A model generated the notes under the pieces. It had not been told where the DNA came from and made no database searches. It saw nothing but the letters and a program-made list of their open reading frames with translations. Positions 9,782 through 13,283 of a stretch of DNA of 18,292 bases are shown here, one piece after another. Position 1 is the first letter of the stretch. Every line of letters begins with the position of its first letter. Source of the DNA: JBDREA01 sp043820265. GTDB lineage: Archaea; Altiarchaeota; Altiarchaeia; IMC4; JBDREA01. Both the position numbers and the translations under genes were made by a program. Location: NCBI GenBank assembly GCA_043820265.1, contig JBDREA010000168.1, positions 1 to 18,292 of the forward strand, in the 5' to 3' direction.

Positions 9782-10243
9782 ATGGCAAATGATGTAAAAG
9801 ACCACCAAAATATCATAATCGAGACAAATAAACTGTCACGCATTATTAATCGATTATTTTATGCAATTGGATTTCTCCTCCTCTTTAATCTCTCATATTC
9901 TTTGTTTATCTCGTTTTTCAATGGTCTACAGTTTTGGAGTGTCGTGAATAATGGTGGTGTTTTGATTCTCCTCGTGGGAATCTATCTTTATATTCAGACC
10001 CTCGTACCCACAGCTTTTCACTTAACTGAAACTAGTTTTTGTATTGAAAAAAAATCCAGGAAAAAATGCATTGACATTGAAAAAATAACAGATGCGAGAA
10101 TCAGGAATACAAACAAAGGAAAGACGATAATCATCTATTCGGATAAAGGCGAATTCTGCAAAATCCCATCAAATTGGGTTGAAGAAGCCGATAAATTTGG
10201 ATTGATAGAAAAAAAATTGCTTCAATATGCAAAATCAAACTAA
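9782..10243 (+). CDS. Two-helix membrane protein with PH-like tail; candidate immunity partner of the RHS tip
   Basis: Encodes 153 residues from ATG 9782, one base after the RHS stop. An in-frame ATG at 9767 would overlap the RHS gene and add five residues, and neither start has a clear ribosome-binding site. Two hydrophobic helices lie at about residues 24-46 and 55-75. A soluble tail follows (FHLTETSFCIEKKSRKKC..., then DIEKITDARI and KTIIIYSDKGEFCKIPSNW). The alternation of strands and a final helix resembles the bacterial PH domains found in small two-helix membrane proteins. Its position directly behind a variable RHS C-terminus is where immunity genes sit in polymorphic toxin systems, and its AT-rich composition matches that tip. 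The immunity role is inferred from context. A hydrophobic tip paired with a membrane immunity protein would suit a membrane-targeting toxin. Confidence 0.5.
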   Translation: MANDVKDHQNIIIETNKLSRIINRLFYAIGFLLLFNLSYSLFISFFNGLQFWSVVNNGGVLILLVGIYLYIQTLVPTAFHLTETSFCIEKKSRKKCIDIEKITDARIRNTNKGKTIIIYSDKGEFCKIPSNWVEEADKFGLIEKKLLQYAKSN

Positions 10244-10274
10244 ATCTATTCTAAAGATCACCGATGCCTGTATA

Positions 10275-10499
10275 CACTCTAATGATGACCTCGAATACGA
10301 CGCCAACGGCAACTTGATACGGGATGGCGAGTTTAGTTACGTGTTTGACGATGCGAATCATTTGGTGGATGTCTACGATGGTGGGGAGCTTATCGCTACT
10401 TATAAATATACTCCAGATGGAATACGTTACTTGAAAGAAACCTATGGTGATGGGGGAGTGACTAAGACATATTCGATGGGGGATATTTTTGAAGTTTAG
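10275..10499 (+). pseudogene. Orphan fragment of RHS core
   Basis: A plus-strand frame reads DDLEYDANGNL, then DGEFSYVFDDAN, VYDGGELIATY, YTPDGIRYLKETYG and VTKTYSMGDIFEV, followed by a TAG stop. This is a diverged second copy of RHS residues encoded at about 8600-8811 in the main gene (DDLEYDANGNLVKDGDFSYV ... TYSIGDSFEV). The frame could start at ATG 10227 inside the immunity-like gene, but homology begins only at about 10282. It stops just where the full gene continues into the conserved core end, so it has no DPTGN motif and no toxin tip. In RHS loci, displaced core-plus-tip modules often lie downstream and can recombine with the main gene. This looks like a decayed example. Confidence 0.75.
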
Positions 10500-10504
10500 A
10501 TTTT

Positions 10505-10990
10505 TCAGTTTTCTTTAGTTTTGTTGCAGACGTATTCGGCTGTGTCTTTTGTTATTAGTAAGTTTTCAGCCATTATGTCTAGGTTATTTTTGATCCATCT
10601 TTGGATTTGGGTTGCGTTTTCTGGGAATTTTTCCTTGTATTGTGCTGTGAATTTTTCTGCGTTAAGGAATATTGGTTTACATTGGTCTATATGGCGTAAT
10701 TCTAGTTCGTATTTTTCGGTTTCTCGGCTGCAGTTTCCAAGGCCTTCGATGTTGGCTTCTTTGGTTCTTATGTTTGATGCGTTGATGCAATCTTGCATAG
10801 AGTTTGAATAGTTGGCCCATTCGATTGATCGATTGTCTAGTTCTGGTTCGTCGAATTGGAATAGAATGTCTATTGTTGAGGTGGTCTCATCTGTTTTGTT
10901 AGTCTGATCTGGGATGTTCTCATTTGTCAGGCATCCTGCGAAAAAAAGCGCAGAGCAGATCAGTAATATAATGGCTCCATTAGAATCCAT
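10505..10990 (-). CDS. Small lipoprotein of unknown function
   Basis: Encodes 161 residues. The N-terminus MDSNGAIILLICSALFFAGC has a lipobox (FAGC, Cys20), so it should be membrane-anchored outside the cell, although the signal lacks the usual early Lys/Arg. The mature part is acidic and helix-rich with several Cys (DCINAS, NCSRE, QCKP, VCNK) and many N-glycosylation-type sites (NRS, NYS, NAS, NCS, NAT, NKT). I recognise no family. TTTTTAATAT lies at 11019-11010 on the minus strand, about 25 bases before the ATG, so the transcript is probably leaderless. That TATA box directly abuts the inverted-repeat element at 11020. The gene converges on the RHS fragment, with only five bases between stop codons. 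Confidence 0.65.
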   Translation of the reverse strand: MDSNGAIILLICSALFFAGCLTNENIPDQTNKTDETTSTIDILFQFDEPELDNRSIEWANYSNSMQDCINASNIRTKEANIEGLGNCSRETEKYELELRHIDQCKPIFLNAEKFTAQYKEKFPENATQIQRWIKNNLDIMAENLLITKDTAEYVCNKTKEN

Positions 10991-11009
10991 TTGCCACTAT
11001 TGGAATTAC

Positions 11010-11019
11010 ATATTAAAAA
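11010..11019 (-). promoter_or_regulatory. TATA box of the small lipoprotein gene, abutting the hairpin element
   Basis: The minus strand reads TTTTTAATAT, spaced about 25 bases from the ATG at 10990. The base immediately upstream (11020) is the first base of the CGC clamp of the 11020-11183 element, so the element occupies the position where an archaeal BRE would lie. Confidence 0.55.
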
Positions 11020-11183
11020 CGCTAGGTTTTCCACACCACTGGTCAATAAACTCGTGGAAAACCTGCGCCCTTAGAACACGATAGTGTTCTTGGGCCCAAG
11101 GTCAGCTTCGCTGACCTTAGGGTGTAACTACCGTCGGTCAAACTTAAAATGCTGCTGTTCTCTTTGACCGGCGGTAGTTTACA
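11020..11183. repeat. Clamp-hairpin inverted-repeat element, copy 1
   Basis: Two outer stems enclose smaller ones. Stem A is CGC, bulged T, AGGTTTTCCAC (11020-11034), paired with GTGGAAAACCT then GCG (11054-11067). Stem B is TGTAACTACC plus CGGTCAAA (11123-11142), paired with TTTGACCG and GGTAGTTTACA (11163-11183). Between them sit two hairpins: AGAACAC-GATA-GTGTTCT (11073-11090) clamped by CCC/GGG, and AAGGTCAGC-TTC-GCTGACCTT (11098-11118) clamped by CCC/GGG with a bulged A. Stems A and B are shared almost base for base with copy 2 at 12588-12803. The internal hairpins are not. It could be a structured RNA, a mobile palindromic element or a regulatory site. No transposase is nearby. Confidence 0.75.
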
Positions 11184-11244
11184 TGGAGCATATCTAATAG
11201 CATTTTTTAATTGCCTGCTACCATAATGTTTTCTTACCCTCCCC
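11184..11244. other. Short spacer before the tRNA-like region
   Basis: No coding frame is visible. A T-run (CATTTTTTAATTG, about 11200-11212) could end transcription coming from the 11020-11183 element, or act as a weak TATA-like box about 40 bases before the tRNA-like start at 11245. Neither reading is strongly supported. Confidence 0.3.
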
Positions 11245-11361
11245 GGGGCCGTGGGGTGCAGCGGATCGACCCTAAATCAATAACTAGTTTTGTCCGATCT
11301 GGCACTTTAAACATCTTACCCTAAGATTGTTCGTTGTTTAAAGTAGCTTGGCCCATCCTTC
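11245..11361 (+). other. tRNA-Pro-like 5' fragment split by a structured insertion
   Basis: GGGGCCGTGGGGT (11245-11257) is identical to bases 1-13 of the intact tRNA at 11537. About 87 bases later, TAGCTTGGCCCATCCTTC (11344-11361) is identical to the next part of that tRNA, as if an insertion split the D-arm. The insertion is structured: GCGGATCG pairs with CGATCTGGC, CTTTAAAC pairs with GTTTAAAG, and ATCTTA-CCC-TAAGAT is a small inner hairpin. After 11361 the match ends. I find no matching anticodon arm or 3' half before 11537. It may be a decayed tRNA duplicate, a multi-intron tRNA whose rest I cannot place, or part of a larger RNA. Confidence 0.5.
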
Positions 11362-11536
11362 TATTGAATAATAAATGTGTATTTATTATCCTCTTACTAT
11401 ATGTTTCTTCCCCGTTCAGGGTGCTCGACCGGTAACTGATTCAATACCAAGTAAGGGAGACGCGAGGAAACCATAGGTTTCCTGCGCGCATCGACGAAGT
11501 CGATTGCGCACCCCTTTCTCATCGGGAAATTCCGAT
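11362..11536. repeat. Palindrome-rich spacer with tandem clamp hairpins
   Basis: TATTGAAT (11362-11369) pairs perfectly with ATTCAATA near 11441-11448, enclosing an AATAAAT/ATTTATT hairpin. At 11461-11509 two clamp hairpins stand in tandem. The first is CGC, bulged G, AGGAAACC-ATA-GGTTTCCT, GCG (11461-11486). The second is GCGC, ATCGAC-GAA-GTCGAT, bulged T, GCGC (11486-11509). Just before the tRNA, CATCGG and CCGATG (about 11520-11536) make another stem. Nothing here looks coding. Confidence 0.65.
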
Positions 11537-11664
11537 GGGGCCGTGGGGTAGCTTGGCCCATCCTTCCAGCTCGGGGATTCGTTGAGAAAAGTCGACCCAA
11601 TAAAAGCGACTTACTCGGTGAAACGACATAGCTGGAAACTCGAGTTCAAATCTCGACGGCCCCA
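11537..11664 (+). tRNA. tRNA-Pro (anticodon CGG) with intron
   Basis: Acceptor strands GGGGCCG (11537-11543) and CGGCCCC (11657-11663) pair fully, with discriminator A at 11664. The D-stem is GGGT/ATCC. The anticodon stem is TCCAG (11665 minus 100 = 11565-11569) with CTGGA (11632-11636). The loop begins C-T-CGG-G, giving anticodon CGG at 11572-11574 followed by the G37 typical of proline tRNAs. The T-stem is TCGAG/CTCGA around TTCAAAT (11645-11651). An intron of about 55 bases (about 11576-11630) lies between positions 37 and 38, the usual archaeal site. It contains AAGTCG/CGACTT and TTCGTTGAG/CTCGGTGAA helices and can form a relaxed bulge-helix-bulge. The variable region is short, three bases in this reading, so the exact splice points are uncertain. 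CCA is not encoded. Confidence 0.75.
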
Positions 11665-11671
11665 TACAAAC

Positions 11672-11749
11672 CTGTGTTCAAACGCTAGCGACCAAAGGTC
11701 GCTGCGCGCCAAAATCCCAAAAGGGATTTTGAGCGTCACAGCGGCCCCA
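11672..11749 (+). other. tRNA 3'-end copy A with two hairpins inserted in the T-loop
   Basis: T-stem CTGTG (11672-11676) pairs with CACAG (11737-11741), which runs straight into CGGCCCC and A (11742-11749) as in the tRNA-Pro 3' end. The T-loop TTCAAA (11677-11682) is separated from its last T (11736) by 53 bases. Those bases are two clamp hairpins: CGC, bulged T, AGCGACC-AAA-GGTCGCT, GCG (11683-11706), then CGC-C-AAAATCCC-AAAA-GGGATTTT-GA-GCG (11707-11735). The T-stem differs from the intact tRNA but still pairs. No anticodon arm precedes it. Confidence 0.65.
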
Positions 11750-11758
11750 ATCATGGTC

Positions 11759-11839
11759 TCGAGTTCAAACGCTCAAGTTTCCGAAGGAAACTTGGCGGCC
11801 AAGAAACTCGAAGAGTTTCTTCGGCTCTAGACGGTCCCA
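11759..11839 (+). other. tRNA 3'-end copy B with two hairpins inserted in the T-loop
   Basis: TCGAG TTCAAA (11759-11769) matches the intact tRNA-Pro. CTAGA CGGTCCC A (11827-11839) matches its 3' end with one change in the T-stem and one in the acceptor strand. Between TTCAAA and the closing T (11826) are two hairpins: CGC, bulged T, CAAGTTTCC-GAA-GGAAACTTG, GCG (11770-11797), and GCC, AAGAAACTC-GAA-GAGTTTCTT, bulged C, GGC (11798-11825). The insertion point is the same as in copy A, but the arm sequences are different. No anticodon arm is present. Confidence 0.65.
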
Positions 11840-11845
11840 TTTAGT

Positions 11846-11871
11846 ATTTTTTCCCATTTTGATATTTTTTT
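11846..11871 (+). terminator. T-run terminator after the tRNA-like region
   Basis: Three T-runs in a row (11847-11852, 11857-11860 and 11865-11871) begin shortly after the last tRNA-like 3' end. Archaeal RNA polymerase stops at such runs. This suggests that plus-strand transcription covers the tRNA and both 3'-end copies. Confidence 0.5.
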
Positions 11872-11921
11872 CATTGTTTGGTTTCCTTTCGGTAACCCTA
11901 AAGTTTTTTAATAAAGAATAC

Positions 11922-11930
11922 TTAAATATA
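11922..11930 (+). promoter_or_regulatory. TATA-like box of the AbrB-like gene
   Basis: TTAAATATA lies directly before the first inverted repeat (11932). A start site about 25 bases on would fall inside that repeat, leaving a leader of roughly 125 bases before ATG 12077. Confidence 0.4.
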
Positions 11931-11931
11931 G

Positions 11932-11971
11932 TTGAGGACACAACTTATTAGATATACTTTTGTGTCCTCAA
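11932..11971. repeat. Perfect 12-bp inverted repeat 1 upstream of AbrB-like gene
   Basis: TTGAGGACACAA (11932-11943) and TTGTGTCCTCAA (11960-11971) are perfect reverse complements around a 16-base AT-rich loop. It begins one base after the TATA-like box and would span the predicted start site, which is a classic operator position. It could also fold in RNA. Confidence 0.7.
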
Positions 11972-11977
11972 ATATAT

Positions 11978-12027
11978 TTGCGGTCATAAAGAGCATATCG
12001 GATTTGTTAAAAAAATTATGACCGCAA
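11978..12027. repeat. Perfect 12-bp inverted repeat 2 upstream of AbrB-like gene
   Basis: TTGCGGTCATAA (11978-11989) and TTATGACCGCAA (12016-12027) are perfect reverse complements around 26 bases. The arms share the TTG...CAA ends and length of inverted repeat 1 but not its core sequence. The two repeats are six bases apart. A small AGTTT/AAACT pair follows at 12032-12050. Confidence 0.7.
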
Positions 12028-12076
12028 CTATAGTTTGCATTAGATAAACTGCTAAAGAAAAGAGGTGTTAAATAAA

Positions 12077-12241
12077 ATGTTAAGAGATGTTGGACGATAC
12101 CATCAATTGGCTTGGGGCGGTGGACAAATTACCATTCCCAAGGAATTAGTTAAGGCTTTGAATCTGAGAAACAAGGACAAGATCTTTATCGAGTTCGACC
12201 CTAAAAAAAGGGAGATAAAGATCACAAAGCTGAACCCCTGA
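12077..12241 (+). CDS. AbrB/SpoVT-like swapped-hairpin DNA-binding protein
   Basis: A 54-residue protein beginning MLRDVGRYHQLAWGGG. It contains the AbrB-type core GGQITIPKELVKALNL, then RNKDKIFIEFD and REIKITKL. That order (strand, ITIPKELR-type turn and helix, two strands) is the swapped-hairpin fold, which binds DNA as a dimer. The length is right for a single-domain family member; many are antitoxins or transition regulators. GAGGTG (12062-12067) is the ribosome-binding site. No toxin gene follows: the next gene is convergent and encodes a zinc ribbon. The twin 12-bp inverted repeats before the gene are good candidates for its own binding sites (inferred). Confidence 0.75.
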   Translation: MLRDVGRYHQLAWGGGQITIPKELVKALNLRNKDKIFIEFDPKKREIKITKLNP

Positions 12242-12255
12242 ATTAGGGGTTTTTT
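12233..12255. terminator. Hairpin plus T-run between convergent genes
   Basis: AACCCCT (12233-12239) pairs with AGGGGTT (12245-12251) around a five-base loop and leads into further T residues to 12255. It overlaps the stop codon of the AbrB-like gene and reaches the last codon of the zinc-ribbon gene on the other strand. It looks like an intrinsic-type terminator for the plus strand. Confidence 0.6.
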
Positions 12256-12529
12256 ACATTATTTCTTTTTCGTCTTCCTCCCTTTTTGGGTAGTCGACTA
12301 TGATTGGGCCGAGTTCGACGACTTGGAGCTCTTGGTCGCAGTCAGGGCATATTAGCAAGTCTCCTTCTAGGAGTTCGGGGTTGGTTGGTATTTCGGCTCC
12401 GCAGTCAAGGCAGAATACGCATTTCCCGGACCTCTTCAATTTGGTTTTTTTAAGAATTTCTTTTTCTTCTTCTTTTAGTTTAAATTCGTCTTTCGTTTTT
12501 CCCTGTCCTTTTTTAGCCACATTAGACAC
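12254..12529 (-). CDS. LysW-like zinc-ribbon protein
   Basis: Up to 91 residues from a GTG at 12529. A second in-frame GTG at 12520 is better spaced behind AAAGGTG and would give 88 residues. The first 36 residues are Lys/Glu-rich and probably helical. The rest matches the LysW/ArgW amino-group carrier pattern: CLDCGAEIPTNPELLEGD, then ICPDCDQELQVVELGPIIVD, with zinc ligands C40, C43, C61 and C64. True carriers end in EDWGE, whose last Glu carries the substrate. Here the end is EEDEKEIM, so carrier function is doubtful. No lysine or arginine biosynthesis genes are in view. A minus-strand TTTTTATA (12587-12580) is a likely promoter and directly abuts the second hairpin element. Confidence 0.7.
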   Translation of the reverse strand: MSNVAKKGQGKTKDEFKLKEEEKEILKKTKLKRSGKCVFCLDCGAEIPTNPELLEGDLLICPDCDQELQVVELGPIIVDYPKREEDEKEIM

Positions 12530-12579
12530 CTTTTTGATTCAAAATCCCCTTAGTATATCTATTATCAGAGAGGGCAATC

Positions 12580-12587
12580 TATAAAAA
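12580..12587 (-). promoter_or_regulatory. TATA box of the LysW-like gene, abutting the hairpin element
   Basis: The minus strand reads TTTTTATA. A start about 25 bases downstream leaves a leader of roughly 30-40 bases with an AAAGGTG ribosome-binding site. The next base upstream (12588) is the first base of element copy 2, the same arrangement as at 11019/11020. Confidence 0.6.
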
Positions 12588-12803
12588 CGCGAGGTTTTCC
12601 ACCGGTCTACACTATGAACGGCGTAGCCGTTCATGTGCGCAGGAAATCCAGAAGGATTTCCTAGCGTTGATCGGTGCAACGAAGAGCGAAGCTCTTCGTG
12701 CACATGGACACTCTAGTGTCCGTTGTGGTGTGGAAAACCTGCGTGTAACTACCACCGGTCAAACTCAAAATGCCACCGGTCTATTGACCGGTGGTAGTTT
12801 ACA
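12588..12803. repeat. Clamp-hairpin inverted-repeat element, copy 2
   Basis: Stem A is CGC, bulged G, AGGTTTTCCAC (12588-12602), paired with GTGGAAAACCT and GCG (12730-12743). Stem B is TGTAACTACCACCGGTCAA (12744-12762), paired with TTGACCGGTGGTAGTTTACA (12784-12803). Inside stem A's loop are four more hairpins: ATGAACGGC-GTA-GCCGTTCAT clamped CAC/GTG (12610-12637), AGGAAATCC-AGAA-GGATTTCCT clamped CGC/GCG (12638-12666), ACGAAGAGC-GAA-GCTCTTCGT clamped GTGC/GCAC (12674-12703) and GGACAC-TCTA-GTGTCC (12706-12721). Each clamp in the first three is next to a one-base bulge. Copy 1 has stems A and B too, but its extra hairpins lie between the stems, not inside A. The function is unknown. Confidence 0.75.
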
Positions 12804-12911
12804 CATTAAGGTTTCTTCATTGGACGCCGATTTATAGGATCAAAAAACAAACCTTCCGCACTAAAAGGCCCTATTTGTATGGCAGTTGAATTTTAGGTTC
12901 AATCCTATGTA

Positions 12912-12921
12912 TTTTTTATAT
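12912..12921 (+). promoter_or_regulatory. TATA box of the small PH-like gene
   Basis: TTTTTTATAT lies about 25 bases before ATG 12939, with no ribosome-binding site between, so this gene is probably leaderless. The 108 bases between element copy 2 and this box hold nothing else I can identify. Confidence 0.6.
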
Positions 12922-12938
12922 CTGTTCAATCATTTAAC

Positions 12939-13283
12939 ATGGTTGGAAATTCTGGACAGAAACAAGTGTTTTATCAGGAACGAAGGGCTTCGAATGCTTA
13001 CTTAACCTACGCGATAAAAAAGGACTGTGTTGAGGTGGGTTGGTTTCCGCCGTATCACAGCATCCCCTTTCACTCTATCAAATCTGTTGAAAAAGGAGAT
13101 AAAAAACCGGAAGCTTTTTTAAGATTCAACCTTGGATTGACCTCTGATAAATCTTCTTTTAAGGATGTTGTTGTCGTGGAGAAGAAGTCAGGCATCCTTC
13201 GGTTCGAGGGTTTTAAACCGAGGAAACCAGATGAATTTCTTAAGCTGTTAAATGATGCGATAACAGATTATTCTAGTAATTAA
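12939..13283 (+). CDS. Small soluble PH-like domain protein
   Basis: Encodes 114 residues with no signal peptide or membrane helix. The pattern is strand-rich (QVFYQERRASNAYLTYAIKK, CVEVGWF, IPFHSIKSVEKGD, AFLRFNLGL, DVVVVEKKSGILRFEGF) and ends in a helix (PDEFLKLLNDAITDY). A short 'hSIKSVE' segment followed by strands and a final helix is typical of bacterial/archaeal PH-like domains, but identity is low by eye. The gene stands alone behind its own TATA box. Its stop overlaps the stop of the convergent metallopeptidase gene by three bases. The function is unknown. Confidence 0.6.
   Translation: MVGNSGQKQVFYQERRASNAYLTYAIKKDCVEVGWFPPYHSIPFHSIKSVEKGDKKPEAFLRFNLGLTSDKSSFKDVVVVEKKSGILRFEGFKPRKPDEFLKLLNDAITDYSSN

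Noticed and set aside
11020..11183. IS200/IS605-derived element
   Set aside because: Subterminal hairpins would fit, but there is no transposase, no shared target tetranucleotide that I can see, and the internal hairpin decoration is not typical. Left as one possibility only.
11123..11183. H/ACA guide RNA (stem ending in TTTACA)
   Set aside because: No kink-turn or kink-loop motif and no guide-like internal loop could be found.
11576..11630. Group I intron in the tRNA
   Set aside because: It is only about 55 bases long and lacks the conserved core segments; an archaeal splicing-endonuclease intron explains it.
11582..11830. 82-residue frame across the tRNA and hairpins
   Set aside because: It runs through the tRNA intron and perfect palindromes, and its protein looks random.
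11020..12803. CRISPR array
   Set aside because: There are many palindromes, but no regularly spaced identical direct repeat with unique spacers and no cas gene.
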